A stretch of DNA of 64,000 bases from Paracoccaceae bacterium (GCA_021775315.1 JAJFIC010000068.1:29720-93719); one strand, 5' to 3'; shown: positions 8,981 through 19,367, numbered from the stretch's first letter. The notes: generated from the letters alone by a model not told the origin. Program-made: numbers and translations.

Positions 8981-10249
8981 TCAGTCCTTGCACCGCAGTT
9001 TTGCCGAAAAAGCATGCCCTTCCATGCCTTCATGCCGGCTTAACAAAGCCGTCGCCTGCGCCAATTTGTGCGATGCCGCCCCTTGCGTCCTTTGCCAAGT
9101 CACGGTTTTGGTGAACTTCTGAACCGACAGGCCGCCCGTATACCGCGCTGCACCCCCCGTTGGCAAAACATGGTTCGGGCCTGAACATTTGTCGCCAAAC
9201 GGCACGGTGGTTTCGGCCCCCAGAAACAACGACCCATAGCAGGTCAACCGGTCCCGCCACCAATCCAGCCCTGACGCCTGAACATGCAAATGCTCGGGCG
9301 CATAGCTGTCTGAAACCTGCGCCATTTCCTCAGCCGTGTCACACAAGATCACCTCGGCCCGTTCCGCCCAGGAAACCCGCGCCGCACTGGCATTTCGTTC
9401 TGGCAGCATTTCAATCAACGCGGGGCCGCGACGCAGCACCGTTTCCGCCAGCGCGCGGCAATCCGTCACCAGAAAAACCGGGCTGTCCGGGCCATGTTCC
9501 GCCTGTCCGACCAGATCCCAGGCCACGGTTTCAGGGCTGGCGGTTTTATCCGCAATCACCAACGTGTCTGTCGGCCCTGCAACCATATCAATGCCAACCT
9601 TACCAAACAGTTGACGTTTTGCTTCGGCGACAAAACTATTGCCGGGCCCGACCAGAATGTCGGCTGGTTTCGTGCCAAACAACCCCGCCGTCATGGCCGC
9701 AATCGCCTGCACTCCACCAAGGTTCAGGATCGCCGTCGCCCCGGCCAGATCCATGGCAAACACGATCGCGTCGGGAATACCAACACCCGGGCGCGGCGGC
9801 GACGTCGCCGTGATGGTCTCAACCCCAGCGGCCCGTGCCGTGGTGATCGTCATCAAAGCGCTGGCAATATGGCTGTACCGCCCGCCCGGCACGTAACAGC
9901 CCGCGACCGAAACCGGGATTTGCTTTTGCCCAACCCAATGCCCCGGCAAAAGCTCAACTTCGCAATCAACCAGCGTGGCCTTTTGCGCTTGGGCAAAGCG
10001 TCGGATGTTGTCATGGGCAAACCGGATGACATCCGCCAGTTCGCCCGGCACCCGCGCAACTGCTTTGGCGCGCTCGGCCTGCGACAAAACAATGTCACCC
10101 TCCCATTCGTCCAACTTCTTTGCGTAGCGCCGCACGCTCGCCTCACCGTTCTGATCAATATCCGCCAGCATTGTGGCCACGGTGTTTTTCAGATCAATAT
10201 TTTCAGTCGCCGCACGGGGTTCTGCGCGCTTCAGGTAGGTCACGGCCAT
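8981..10249 (-). CDS. Histidinol dehydrogenase family, HpsN (sulfopropanediol dehydrogenase)-like
   Basis: The 422-residue protein keeps histidinol-dehydrogenase hallmarks: zinc ligands in VGQAEHGPDSPV and GDKCSGPNHVLPT, the catalytic Glu-His in SYAPEHLHVQ, and a C-terminal GMEGHAFS histidine. Its text, including GCYVPGGRYSHIASALMT and a YTGGLSVQKF tail, resembles the paralogue used as sulfopropanediol 3-dehydrogenase (HpsN) in Roseobacters rather than biosynthetic HisD, and no other histidine genes are nearby. It would oxidise an alcohol twice to a carboxylate with NAD+. It lies 46 bases after the FAD/GcvT gene in the same direction. The true substrate is open. Confidence 0.82.
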   Translation of the reverse strand: MAVTYLKRAEPRAATENIDLKNTVATMLADIDQNGEASVRRYAKKLDEWEGDIVLSQAERAKAVARVPGELADVIRFAHDNIRRFAQAQKATLVDCEVELLPGHWVGQKQIPVSVAGCYVPGGRYSHIASALMTITTARAAGVETITATSPPRPGVGIPDAIVFAMDLAGATAILNLGGVQAIAAMTAGLFGTKPADILVGPGNSFVAEAKRQLFGKVGIDMVAGPTDTLVIADKTASPETVAWDLVGQAEHGPDSPVFLVTDCRALAETVLRRGPALIEMLPERNASAARVSWAERAEVILCDTAEEMAQVSDSYAPEHLHVQASGLDWWRDRLTCYGSLFLGAETTVPFGDKCSGPNHVLPTGGAARYTGGLSVQKFTKTVTWQRTQGAASHKLAQATALLSRHEGMEGHAFSAKLRCKD

Positions 10250-10250
10250 T

Positions 10251-10260
10251 GAGGCGCCTC
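10251..10260 (-). promoter_or_regulatory. Ribosome site of the HpsN-like gene inside a 10-bp palindrome
   Basis: GAGGCGCCTC is a perfect palindrome whose first half is the GAGG ribosome-binding site for the start at 10249. If it pairs with another copy or folds, translation would be affected. This may also be chance. Confidence 0.35.
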
Positions 10261-10295
10261 TTTTAACAAAAGAAATTGCATGAAATCTGCCAAAG

Positions 10296-12716
10296 CTAGC
10301 TGCGAGGGCGCAAAAATTCGGGATCGTAAGGGCCTGATGGGATCACCGTTGCCCTGATCAGATCCCCCAGAATATCAATCGACGCGGTCGCGCCGGGATG
10401 GGCAAGCTCGGGGCTGACAAAGGCATAGGCCAGATTTTTGCCGACCCGATGCCCCCAATCGCCCGAGGACACAGTGCCAACAACCCGACCGTCCACCATG
10501 ACCGAGGCCCCCGGATGCGCCGGGCTGTGATCGCAATCAACCGCCAGTGTCACCAATTTGCGCCGCGGGCCGACCGCCTGCCGCGCAGCAAGTGCCGACT
10601 TGCCGACGAAATCGCCTTTGTCCGCCGTCACAAACCGCTGCAACCCGGTTTCATAGGGGTCATATTCGGTCAAAATCTCGGCCTTCCAATGCAGATAGCC
10701 TTTTTCCAGCCGCATGCTTTCAATTGCCCTGCTGCCAAAAAGCTGCATCCCTTGACTTGCCCCAGCCTCCCACAGCGCCAGCCAAGCCGCGTAAAGCTGC
10801 GCGTTCGGCACATGGATTTCATAGGCCAGCTCGCCCGAAAAGCTGACGGCCATGACCACAGCCGGGGCGATGCCGATAAAACATTCCCGCAGGCTGAGCC
10901 ACGGGAACGCCGCATTCGACCAGTCACCGCGACTGACCGACTGCATCACCGCGCGCGCATTTGGCCCCGCCAGAACCAAGATCGTATGGGTGTTTGTCAG
11001 GCTTTGGATATGCACATCCTCGTCAGGCCGGATATGGGCGCACAGCCAGTCCATGTCGTGAAATTCCGACGCAGCAGCCGAGCCGTACCAAACGCGGCCA
11101 CCCCCAAAATTGGCAATAGTCGCCTCGCCTTTCAGCATTCCGTGATGGTTCAGAAGATAAGACAGGCCAACCCGAACCGGCGCGCGGTTCAGCCGCCCAC
11201 AGGTCATCCGATCAAGAAAGTCATGGGTATCCGCACCCGTGATCTCAAAACGGTTGAAACCGTTCACTTCTGTCAGGCCGACATTGTCGCGCACATTGGC
11301 GATTTCAGCGGCAACCAGATCGAAAACCGCGTTAAAACGAAACCCGTGGCGTTCCTTAAAATCCGGCGATGGCTTGATGTAATCCAGCCTTTCCCAGCCG
11401 TTAACCACCGTGAATTCTGCACCAAGTGCCGCCAGAACCGGGGTCAGCGGCGTGGTTTTCGCAGGCCGACCAGCGGGGCGATGTTCGTGCGGGAAATGGA
11501 ACCGAAACTCGTTCTGGTAATCCTCAATCGCTTTCAGCGCAGTCAGTTCGACATTCGCGTGGCCCGTGAACCGGCGCGGATCAATGCACCATGTGTCATA
11601 ACAGGCCTCGCCATGCACGATTTGCTGGGCCAAAAGCCAGCCATGGCCACCGCCTTCACCCAATCCGGCGCGCAGACCGATGATGCAAAACGCGTTGCGC
11701 TTGCCGGGGATCGGGCCAACCAGCGGCGCGCCATCAATCGTATAGGTTATCGGGCCGTTAACCACGCTGCGGATACCGGCCTCGGTCAGGGCGGGCATGC
11801 GCGCGAACGCCCCTTCCAGCACATCGGTCACCCGATCAAGATCGTCAGGGCACAGAGCGTTAACGAAATTGGGGTCAATGCCGTCCATCCCCCAAGTCTT
11901 GCAACCCTGTTCGTAAAACCCGATCAGAAGGCCGTTCTTTTCCTGACGACAGTAATAATCACTGATCGGACAGCGCAGCAGCGGCATCCGATGCCCCGCA
12001 TCACGGATCGCGGCAATGTCTTCGGTCAGGAAATACTGGTGCTCCATCGACGTCACCGGATGCTGAACGCCCATCATCGCGCCAACCTCGTTCACGCGGT
12101 AACCACCGGCATTCACCACGATCTCGCACTCAATATCGCCCTTATCAGTATGCACGATCCAACTGTTGTCCGGGCGCTGCGTCAGACCTGTCACCGGCGT
12201 GTGGCGATAAACCTCGGCCCCGGCCAGCCGCGCGCGCCGCGCCAAGGCCTGACATAATTGCGCCGGATCAATGTCGCCATCCAACGGGTCCCACAACCCG
12301 CCGACCATGTTTTCGGTGGCAATCAGGGGATGGCGCCGGGCGCATTCATCTGCATCAATCACCTCAAACTCAACACCCATCCCCCGCGCCATCGAGGCGA
12401 AATGCCGGTACCCTTCCATCTGGGCCTCAGTGCCCGCCAGCCGAATGCCACCATCGCCGTGATGATACCCAACCGGATATTCCGGGTCTTCCGACAGCTC
12501 TTTATACAACGCGATCGAATGACTTTTCAGCCCCACCATGGTCTGGTTCATGCCAAAATTGGTCACCTGTGCCGCACTGTGCCAAGTGGTGCCGCTGGTA
12601 AGTTCGTTGCGCTCAATCAACACCACATCCGACCAACCCTCTTGGGTCAGGTGATACATCGTCGAACAACCGGCAATACCGCCGCCAATAACCACAACTT
12701 TGGTTCGGGTTTTCAT
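10296..12716 (-). CDS. FAD-dependent dimethylglycine/sarcosine dehydrogenase-like enzyme with GcvT domain
   Basis: About 806 residues. The N-terminal DAO-type FAD domain begins KVVVIGGGIAGCSTMYHL, with the covalent-flavin-region text SGTTWHSAAQV. A middle oxidoreductase domain follows, then a GcvT-like folate-binding domain and GcvT C-terminal barrel from about residue 420 (LTEVNGFNRFEITG, SFSGELAYEIHVP, ESMRLEKGYLHW). Such enzymes demethylate N-methyl glycines or related amines and pass the one-carbon unit to tetrahydrofolate. ATG at 12716 has GGAGAGG three bases upstream; ATG at 12728 is an alternative. It is divergent from an MttB-family methyltransferase, fitting methylated-amine use. The amine is unknown. 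Confidence 0.87.
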   Translation of the reverse strand: MKTRTKVVVIGGGIAGCSTMYHLTQEGWSDVVLIERNELTSGTTWHSAAQVTNFGMNQTMVGLKSHSIALYKELSEDPEYPVGYHHGDGGIRLAGTEAQMEGYRHFASMARGMGVEFEVIDADECARRHPLIATENMVGGLWDPLDGDIDPAQLCQALARRARLAGAEVYRHTPVTGLTQRPDNSWIVHTDKGDIECEIVVNAGGYRVNEVGAMMGVQHPVTSMEHQYFLTEDIAAIRDAGHRMPLLRCPISDYYCRQEKNGLLIGFYEQGCKTWGMDGIDPNFVNALCPDDLDRVTDVLEGAFARMPALTEAGIRSVVNGPITYTIDGAPLVGPIPGKRNAFCIIGLRAGLGEGGGHGWLLAQQIVHGEACYDTWCIDPRRFTGHANVELTALKAIEDYQNEFRFHFPHEHRPAGRPAKTTPLTPVLAALGAEFTVVNGWERLDYIKPSPDFKERHGFRFNAVFDLVAAEIANVRDNVGLTEVNGFNRFEITGADTHDFLDRMTCGRLNRAPVRVGLSYLLNHHGMLKGEATIANFGGGRVWYGSAAASEFHDMDWLCAHIRPDEDVHIQSLTNTHTILVLAGPNARAVMQSVSRGDWSNAAFPWLSLRECFIGIAPAVVMAVSFSGELAYEIHVPNAQLYAAWLALWEAGASQGMQLFGSRAIESMRLEKGYLHWKAEILTEYDPYETGLQRFVTADKGDFVGKSALAARQAVGPRRKLVTLAVDCDHSPAHPGASVMVDGRVVGTVSSGDWGHRVGKNLAYAFVSPELAHPGATASIDILGDLIRATVIPSGPYDPEFLRPRS

Positions 12717-12795
12717 TAGCCTCTCCATTCATGCCACCACCGTTTCAGCGTGTTTCCGCGGGCCGGTCAATTGCCCTGCTGGTCTTTGCGATAAA

Positions 12796-12814
12796 CCCGG
12801 AATGACCATCCGGG
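12796..12814. promoter_or_regulatory. Inverted repeat in the divergent FAD/GcvT-MttB control region
   Basis: CCCGGA (12796-12801) and TCCGGG (12809-12814) form a perfect 6-bp dyad with a 7-base spacer. It lies in the 191-base gap between the divergent FAD/GcvT and MttB genes and could be a regulator site controlling both. No cognate regulator is identified; the LysR gene at 15407 is one candidate. Confidence 0.4.
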
Positions 12815-12907
12815 ATATTCGGTTTGGCCAAGTCGGGCTTTCCTTTTAGGCTGGCGCGGGTTTTGCTTTTGGCAGGCCGGCTGATTGCAGCCGCCAAGCG
12901 AGGTTGA

Positions 12908-14437
12908 ATGGACAAAAAGGATCATACCCCCCGCCGTTTCGGGCGCTCCAGACGTGTCGAACAACGGGCCGAAAAACCGATACTAAACCCCTGTCCGCCG
13001 GGACAGATTGGCGGCCAATACAAACCCCTAAGTGACGCCGGGCTGCGCGCGATTTATGAAACCGCGCTACAGCTTTTGGATCAGTTGGGCATGGGCGACG
13101 TTCCTGACCGGTTGGCCCGGCATCTGCTTGCCGCCGGGGCGGTCGACACGGGTCTCGGGCGGCTGACCTTTCCGCGCGGGTTGGTCGAAGATGCAATAGG
13201 CACCGCCGCAAAAACTTTTGTCCTCTATGGCCGCGATCCGGCCCGCTCGATCGAGGTTGGTGGCGACCGGGTGCATTTTGGAACCGGCGGTGCGGCCGTT
13301 CAGACACTTGATCTTGACAGCGGTCTGTACCGCCCTTCAACTCTTGGCGATCTGCATGATTTCACCCGGCTCCAAGACGCCCTTGAAAACATCAGCTGGT
13401 TCACCCGCTGTTGCATTGCCACAGATGTTCCGGGCGAGCACGCACTTGACGTCAACACCGCCTATGCCCTGATTAAAAACACCACCAAACCCACAGCGAC
13501 CGCCTTTACGCTGGCCAGCCACGTCGCCCCGATCGTGCAGATGTTCGACATCGCAGCTGGTGGCGAGGGCGCGTTTTCGCGTCAACCTTTCGTCAAAGCG
13601 CATATCAGCCCGGTCATCTCGCCAATGCGGTACGGCGCCGATGCGGTCGAGGTGGTGTTTGAATGCATCGCGCACAACATCCCGCTTTCCTGCATCACCG
13701 CCGCCCAAGCCGGTGCCACGGCGCCTGCCACAATGGCCGGTTTTCTGGCGCAATCCCTGGCGGAAACCCTGGCCAGTCTGGTCATGGTCCACGCCATTCG
13801 CCCCGGCCATCCCATGGTGTTTTCCAACTGGCCGCTGGTAATTGACCTGCGCACCGGCGCTTTTGTCGGCGGTGGTGGCGAAACCGCGATGCTGAACGCG
13901 GCCTCGGCACAATTGTCAAACTGGCTGGGCCTGCCGTCGGGGGTCGCCGCCTCAATGACCGATGCCAAGGCGATTGACGCCCAATATGGTGCGGAAAAGG
14001 CCCTGACCTCGCTGGCCGCTGGCTTGGCCGGGGGCAACCTGATCTACGAAAGTGCCGGCATGACCGCCTCATTGTTGGGCGCGAGTTTCGAGGCTTTTGT
14101 GTTGGACAACGAGATGCTCGCCCATGTTTACCGAATGCTCCGAGGCATCGAAGTGACCGAGGAAAATCTGGGGTTTCAGGCGATCTGCGACGCGGTTCTG
14201 GGCGAGGGTCACTTTCTGGGCAGCGGGCACACGATGGCGGCGATGGAACGCGATTATTTCTATCCACCGCTCGCGGATCGTGACGACCCAAAGCAGTGGC
14301 AAGACAAAGGCGCGCCAGACGCATGGGGCCAGGCGCGTCAACAGGCCAGCCAAATTTTGGCAACCCACCATCCCGACTATCTCAGCACAGCGCAGGATGC
14401 GGAAATCCGAAGCCGCTTTAGGATTGTTGGCCGCTGA
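12908..14437 (+). CDS. Trimethylamine methyltransferase (MttB) superfamily, non-pyrrolysine type
   Basis: The 509-residue protein is an MttB-superfamily TIM barrel: GGQYKPLSDAGLRAIYETAL near the N-terminus, VHFGTGGAAVQTLD, KNTTKPTATAFTL and the late glycine-rich FVGGGGETAMLNAAS. No in-frame TAG occurs, so this is the pyrrolysine-free class whose members include the glycine-betaine methyltransferase MtgB. The expected role is transfer of a methyl group from a quaternary amine to a corrinoid protein, but no corrinoid-protein gene is in the window. A GAGG site precedes the ATG. Its 3' end overlaps the convergent LysR gene by 20 bases. Confidence 0.88.
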   Translation: MDKKDHTPRRFGRSRRVEQRAEKPILNPCPPGQIGGQYKPLSDAGLRAIYETALQLLDQLGMGDVPDRLARHLLAAGAVDTGLGRLTFPRGLVEDAIGTAAKTFVLYGRDPARSIEVGGDRVHFGTGGAAVQTLDLDSGLYRPSTLGDLHDFTRLQDALENISWFTRCCIATDVPGEHALDVNTAYALIKNTTKPTATAFTLASHVAPIVQMFDIAAGGEGAFSRQPFVKAHISPVISPMRYGADAVEVVFECIAHNIPLSCITAAQAGATAPATMAGFLAQSLAETLASLVMVHAIRPGHPMVFSNWPLVIDLRTGAFVGGGGETAMLNAASAQLSNWLGLPSGVAASMTDAKAIDAQYGAEKALTSLAAGLAGGNLIYESAGMTASLLGASFEAFVLDNEMLAHVYRMLRGIEVTEENLGFQAICDAVLGEGHFLGSGHTMAAMERDYFYPPLADRDDPKQWQDKGAPDAWGQARQQASQILATHHPDYLSTAQDAEIRSRFRIVGR

Positions 14438-15407
14438 CCGCGCTACTTTCCACCACCTGAAACGTGCTTTCAAGCCACGGCATTCGCTGGATCACCGGCG
14501 CGACCACTTGGCGGGCGATCAACTGTTGCAGGCTGCTTAAGATCAGCTCGGCAACCGGCTGGACATAGCTTTCGGTGGTAAAAAGCGACAAGGTGCGCGA
14601 AAATCCTTTGCCGGGAAACGGGTGCAGCGTGACCTTGTCGTGAAAACGTTTGGCGCGGACATAGCTGGTCGGGGTCGTGATGGCCCAGCCGCTGCCAGCC
14701 GCCACCATACCCATGATCGACTGATTGCTTTCCAACTCAAACCGGTTCGCCAAACTGACCCGCGACCGCCTAAGCTGCGCCTCGATCTGAACGCCGATAA
14801 TCTGGTTTTGGCTGTAACGCAGAAAGGGCAGGGACGTCTTGCCCGCCAAAAGGGTTTCAGGCGTGGCGGTGCTGGCGCGCGGGCAGGCCAACACAAATGG
14901 GTCGCGCAAAAGTGGATATTCCAACAATCCCGGCACATCCTGCGGCGGTCGTGTCGCCACACCTGCATCGATCCTCTGATTGCGCAGCATTTCCAGAATT
15001 TCGTGGCTGGGGCGGGTGAAATGGCGAAAGGTGCATTTTGGCATTGCCGTTGCCAGCTGTTGCGCCAGTTCCGGGGCGATCTCGCTGTCAAAATCTTCAA
15101 CCAGACCCAGCCGCAGGTCGCGTGCCTGGCTCAGATCCCCGGAAATCATCTCGCTTTCAGCGCCCCGGATCAGGCGCAACGCCTCTTCAACGCTGCGCAG
15201 AAACACGGTCCCGGCGGGGGTCAGCACCATCGGGCGGCGTGTGTGATCCAAAAGGCTGATGCTTAGCGCTTGTTCAAGGCTAAGGATATGGTGTGACACA
15301 GTGCTGACCGACAGGCCAATATCCGTCGCAACCGTCTGAACCGAGCCGGATTGCGCGACGCGCTCAAAAATCTCCAGCCAGATCAGGCGCAAAGCCGAGC
15401 GTTGCAT
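14418..15407 (-). CDS. LysR-family transcriptional regulator
   Basis: The 329-residue protein opens with an LTTR helix-turn-helix (LEIFERVAQSGSVQTVATDIGLSVSTVSHHILSLEQAL) and continues with a two-lobed periplasmic-binding-like effector domain. LTTRs usually activate genes in response to a metabolite. It converges on MttB with a 20-base coding overlap rather than being divergent from an obvious target. Control of the MttB or FAD/GcvT genes is plausible but unproven. Confidence 0.9.
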   Translation of the reverse strand: MQRSALRLIWLEIFERVAQSGSVQTVATDIGLSVSTVSHHILSLEQALSISLLDHTRRPMVLTPAGTVFLRSVEEALRLIRGAESEMISGDLSQARDLRLGLVEDFDSEIAPELAQQLATAMPKCTFRHFTRPSHEILEMLRNQRIDAGVATRPPQDVPGLLEYPLLRDPFVLACPRASTATPETLLAGKTSLPFLRYSQNQIIGVQIEAQLRRSRVSLANRFELESNQSIMGMVAAGSGWAITTPTSYVRAKRFHDKVTLHPFPGKGFSRTLSLFTTESYVQPVAELILSSLQQLIARQVVAPVIQRMPWLESTFQVVESSAVSGQQS

Positions 15408-15590
15408 GCTATCACCCCTATAGGTGGTTCATTGGTCAACGAAGGTTATACGTGATACTTTCGAAAAACTCAAAGATAGCCTGCATGCTGCGCCGGTTTT
15501 TTCGGAACGACCGGTCCGCGCTGTCCTGCGTCGAAAAAAGGCGGCGCTCGGTCAAAGACTGATAATTCAGGCAAGGCACCCGGCAGCGGT

Positions 15591-17756
15591 TCAAAAATCG
15601 GTCCAGTCATCTTGCGCGCCGATTTTGACCTTTTGTTCAGACGGGTGCTGCAGAACCTTTACCTGTTGGCGTCTGTCGGGAAACGATGTGATATTGCCGG
15701 TGTTTTGCCTAGGCACCCGGGGCCCAGACTTTTTTTGTGCCGGACCGATATCAAAGGTCGCGATTACAGTCGCCAGATTGTCGGTTTCCGTGCGCAGAGA
15801 CGCAGCAGTGGCGGTGGTTTCCTCGAACATTGCGGCGTTTTGCTGGGTGGTCTTGTCCAACTCAATGGCTGCCAGACTGATCTCGGATATACTGGTTGAT
15901 TGCCCGGACGCCAAGCTTGAGATTTCGCCGATTTGTGCTGCGATGGCTGTCACGGCCTCGGAAATTGATTTCAGGGCATTACCTGTCTTGTCAAACATTT
16001 CGACCCCGGTTTTGACCTGTCGTTCACTTTTCCCGATCAGCGATGATATTTCATGTGCAGCATCCGAGGATCTGGATGCCAGATCGCGGACTTCGGATGC
16101 GACCACTGCAAACCCACGCCCGGATTCCCCGGCGCGCGCGGCTTCAACACCGGCGTTCAGCGCCAGCAAATTGGTTTGAAATGTGATGTCGTCAATCAAC
16201 GTAATCGCCTTGCTGATCGCGGTTCCCGAAGCTTGAATTTCCTGCATGGCGGTCAGGGTTTCGTCCACGATTTCATTGCCTTCCTGCGCCATCTGCAGAA
16301 TGCTTTCCACCTGAGTGTTCGCGTTTGATGCCAGCGTCGCTGTGGTGTTCACATGGCCAGACAAGGTTTTGATCGTTTCCGTCGTTTCCTCTAACGAGGC
16401 CGCCGCCCGTTCAGTACGGGTCGCCAGTTCCGAGGCGGCAGAGGCAACCGCTTGGGTCGAGGCACCGATCATCTGGCTGCTTTGGCCAATATTGCCAACG
16501 CTTTGGGCAAGACTTTGACTGGTCGTGTTCGCAGTTGTGCTGATCTCTGCAAAAACACCGGAATGATTGCCATCCATTCGGTGGGTCAGATCGCCTTTTG
16601 ACAGCGCCACAAGCGCCGTCTTTATTTGATCAAGCCCATGGTTCGCGACTTCGCAAACCTCGTTAACACCCTGACAAATATCTGAAAACACGCCGTCCTT
16701 GTCGTCCAGCGATAAGCGTTGGCTGAAATCCCCCTGGGCACAGGCCAACACCACTCTGGAAATTTCCTGTGCGGCTTTTTGTTCGCGCTTTCGCAGAACC
16801 TCGATTTCAGCCTCTCGCTTGGCCGCTGCCGCCGCTTCGGCCTCGATCAATGTTCTTTCCGTTTTTTCCACTTCGCGCTGGGCCTCCCGCTCGCGGGTTT
16901 TGGCCTGCTCCATTTCGGCCTCTTTCACCTTGCTTTGCGCGATACTAACGCGAAATGCGGCCAAAGCTTTGGCAACGGGGCCGAATTCATCCTTCCGGTC
17001 GGGATCAAGCAGCAATTCACCCTCTGCATTCTCGGTCATCACCGTGCTGACGTCAGTGGACAGGTTGCGGAAACTAACGCTCAGCGCCCGGAACAAGTAG
17101 ATCATACCAACCAGCAGCGCGATGGCGCTGACAGCCGAAAACAACATCAGCCGGTCAACCATGCGTTTGTTGCTTTCCTCAAGCTTATGGGCGCGCGATT
17201 TCAGGCTGGCCAGATTGGCCGACGCCCGTTCATCGACAAGGGTTATCAATGCCTCAGATGCGTTGCCTAACACCTCAGCGACCGAGTCAAATTCATCCAT
17301 TTGTGGGTTGCCACCAGCGGGGCCGAAATCAATATAGGCCTGCGCCATTTTCTTGCCGCCACTATAAAACGCCGGAAAGGCGGATTGCAGATCGTTGAGC
17401 GCGCCTAAAACCGCCGGCATGTCCAGCGCCGTTGCATAGCCTTTGGCCGCCTCCATATCTTCACTAAATTTCTGCGCGAAGCCTTCGGCCACACCAAAAC
17501 CGTCGTCAAAACCCGGCAGGCCGCGGGTTGCGGAAATATCCGTCAGCCAGCCCTGCACTTGCAGAATGTCGATCTTGATTTCCTTGATCGCAACAAGCAT
17601 CGGAATGGTTTTGTTGGACACATCGTCGACCTGTAGCGCCGTCAATCGCAGGTCTTCCCGGCCAAGGATCAGTTCGTATACGATGTCTGCAATGCTGGCC
17701 CAGGTCAGCACCATGATGATCCCGATAACGCCAAAAATCTTTGCCTTGAAACCCAT
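15591..17756 (-). CDS. Methyl-accepting chemotaxis protein
   Basis: The 721-residue receptor has a transmembrane helix at about residues 7-26, a periplasmic helical sensor region of about 170 residues, and a second membrane helix at about 203-224. A HAMP-like segment and a glutamate/alanine-rich coiled coil precede the MCP signalling domain ([45 protein letters not shown]). The C-terminus ends DDWTDF, reminiscent of a tethered adaptation-enzyme docking tail. It would pass ligand signals to CheA/CheW, which are not in the window. It is preceded on the same strand by a response regulator. Confidence 0.93.
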   Translation of the reverse strand: MGFKAKIFGVIGIIMVLTWASIADIVYELILGREDLRLTALQVDDVSNKTIPMLVAIKEIKIDILQVQGWLTDISATRGLPGFDDGFGVAEGFAQKFSEDMEAAKGYATALDMPAVLGALNDLQSAFPAFYSGGKKMAQAYIDFGPAGGNPQMDEFDSVAEVLGNASEALITLVDERASANLASLKSRAHKLEESNKRMVDRLMLFSAVSAIALLVGMIYLFRALSVSFRNLSTDVSTVMTENAEGELLLDPDRKDEFGPVAKALAAFRVSIAQSKVKEAEMEQAKTREREAQREVEKTERTLIEAEAAAAAKREAEIEVLRKREQKAAQEISRVVLACAQGDFSQRLSLDDKDGVFSDICQGVNEVCEVANHGLDQIKTALVALSKGDLTHRMDGNHSGVFAEISTTANTTSQSLAQSVGNIGQSSQMIGASTQAVASAASELATRTERAAASLEETTETIKTLSGHVNTTATLASNANTQVESILQMAQEGNEIVDETLTAMQEIQASGTAISKAITLIDDITFQTNLLALNAGVEAARAGESGRGFAVVASEVRDLASRSSDAAHEISSLIGKSERQVKTGVEMFDKTGNALKSISEAVTAIAAQIGEISSLASGQSTSISEISLAAIELDKTTQQNAAMFEETTATAASLRTETDNLATVIATFDIGPAQKKSGPRVPRQNTGNITSFPDRRQQVKVLQHPSEQKVKIGAQDDWTDF

Positions 17757-17970
17757 ATGCGAACGCCCCGGTTTTTGCTAAACGACAAGTCTTCACCATC
17801 CCTGTTAGCCCGGACTTGTTTTTATAGCGTTAATGCGCGTCAAACGGCCGCAACGAGGCCCGTTTTTGCCCAACTGGGCGGCATTGCATGTAGATTTGGG
17901 CGTAAAATCGCCCCGGCTTTGCCGTAAACGATAGGGTGCGCGTAGGTTTAGACGTTAAAAACCGCTATGC

Positions 17971-18510
17971 TCAGCGCATATTCGCAAGCTGGGATTGTAC
18001 CGAATCCCGGTGCGCAAGGTCGTCTGAAAACAGTTCTACGATCTCTTCGCGGGTAATGCCCTCGGCCTTTTTACCAAACGAGCGTGACACCGCCGCCGTG
18101 TGATTACGGCCAATTCCATAGGCCACGTTTTGCGCTGTGACCAGTTTGGCCGCGATCCGCAGCCTTGCGCCGATTTCCGTCACATCGAACGGTTTGGTGA
18201 TGTAATCTGTGGCACCTGCCTCGAACGCGCGGTCAATATAGGATCGGTCGGTCATCGCCGTCAGCATGACGATCGGGGTGTCTTTATGACTTTGTAGCGC
18301 CCGAACCTTCTGGCACAGCTCGATGCCGTCCATGCCCGGCATGTTGATGTCAAACAGCAGGCATTCATAGCGCGTTTCGGCATTTCGGATCATGGTCAAA
18401 GCCTCGTGCGGCGATGCACAGACCGAAATATCGGTATAGCCCGAAGTTTCAAGAATCGCGCTCAGCAACTCAAGAATGCTTTCGTCATCATCTACGACCA
18501 GAATTTTCAC
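17971..18510 (-). CDS. Response regulator, receiver domain with short C-terminal tail (GTG start)
   Basis: I choose GTG at 18510 because a consensus AGGAGG lies six bases upstream; an ATG at 18531 is upstream of that site. The 179-residue product has one receiver domain: acidic pocket VDDDE, phosphoacceptor Asp54 (LLFDINMPGMDG), Thr84-Ala85 and Lys106 (TKPFD). About 60 residues follow with no recognised output domain. It is a close paralogue of the receiver at 20637-21584, and both share LLSA, DRAFEAGATDYI-type text. The histidine kinase at 21685 may phosphorylate either. Confidence 0.9.
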   Translation of the reverse strand: MKILVVDDDESILELLSAILETSGYTDISVCASPHEALTMIRNAETRYECLLFDINMPGMDGIELCQKVRALQSHKDTPIVMLTAMTDRSYIDRAFEAGATDYITKPFDVTEIGARLRIAAKLVTAQNVAYGIGRNHTAAVSRSFGKKAEGITREEIVELFSDDLAHRDSVQSQLANMR

Positions 18511-18738
18511 TTTAACCTCCTGAAACGCCAAACCGGGCGAACCAAATAGAACGTGAATAAATGATTAATTCATCAATTGGGTGAATATTGGTCAATATTG
18601 GGGCAAATCAGAGACAGCCAAGCTGCGTGCCGTTACGCCGCAGCCTGTGTTGGCCAGATCAAATGATCCAAACGACCCGAGCGGCCGTTCAGCCAGCGTA
18701 ATCGCCTTAAAGTGTAAGAAGGTAGTACCGTCCGGGTC

Positions 18739-19131
18739 TTAATGCACCCGGTTCGATGCCATTTGTGGGTCCGGTGATCTGCCGCTGCGCCTGATCGGGG
18801 TTTTGTCCGCAGTTTTGCGCAGCCGCTTTATGTCGTTCACCAAAAACGTCGTGTCAATGCTGGTGGTGCGATAGGGAATGTAATCCGATTGCTGAAAAGA
18901 CCCCGTGGCCTCGATCACGTCGCCGACCGCGAAAACACCGGCGACACGCTGGATGATCTCGTTGTCCAGGATCGTCAAAGTTGTGCGGTTGGGATATTTG
19001 CGAAACGCGTTTTCTTCATGCCCCGGCAGGTCAGTCGAGATATCCACCAGAAGCTTGTTTTCCGGATGCTTGAGATGCAGGCTATCTGCGATTTCTCCGA
19101 CGATGCGAAATTCGGATAAATAGTTAATCAT
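18739..19131 (-). CDS. Hypothetical protein, possible OB-fold (SSB-like)
   Basis: The 130-residue product is not confidently recognised. Its pattern, EFRIVGEIADSL at the start, NRTTLTILDNEI in the middle and VGDVIEATGSFQQSD near residue 75, resembles the strand layout of single-stranded-DNA-binding OB folds. The last 25 residues are basic and likely disordered. It sits on the same strand as, and about 230 bases upstream of, the response regulator. Real coding is supported by amino-acid composition; function is unknown. Confidence 0.65.
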   Translation of the reverse strand: MINYLSEFRIVGEIADSLHLKHPENKLLVDISTDLPGHEENAFRKYPNRTTLTILDNEIIQRVAGVFAVGDVIEATGSFQQSDYIPYRTTSIDTTFLVNDIKRLRKTADKTPIRRSGRSPDPQMASNRVH

Positions 19132-19367
19132 ACGCTACCCTTTATTACCTTACGTAAACTTTGGCGTCAAAATACAAAACACAAAACGCCTTAATTGCAC
19201 GCTGGCGCTTTACTGCCATATCCTGCATTAGAAATCCATAATATTCCGGCTTTTCTATGTTTGCGACGTGATGGATTGCGGATTATTCAAGGAAATTTGG
19301 CGGGCTTAAAACCACCGGGTCCGCACCGCAAATCGTACAATACCCATGAAACGTCCCTGAACCGCAC

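Noticed and set aside
10398..12257. 619-codon open frame on the plus strand opposite the FAD/GcvT gene
   Set aside because: It is the antisense shadow of a clearly conserved gene; its translation lacks any family pattern and is rich in Arg/His/Pro as expected from reading high-GC codons backwards.
12908..14437. Pyrrolysine-containing MttB
   Set aside because: The frame is uninterrupted with no internal TAG, so this is the pyrrolysine-free class.
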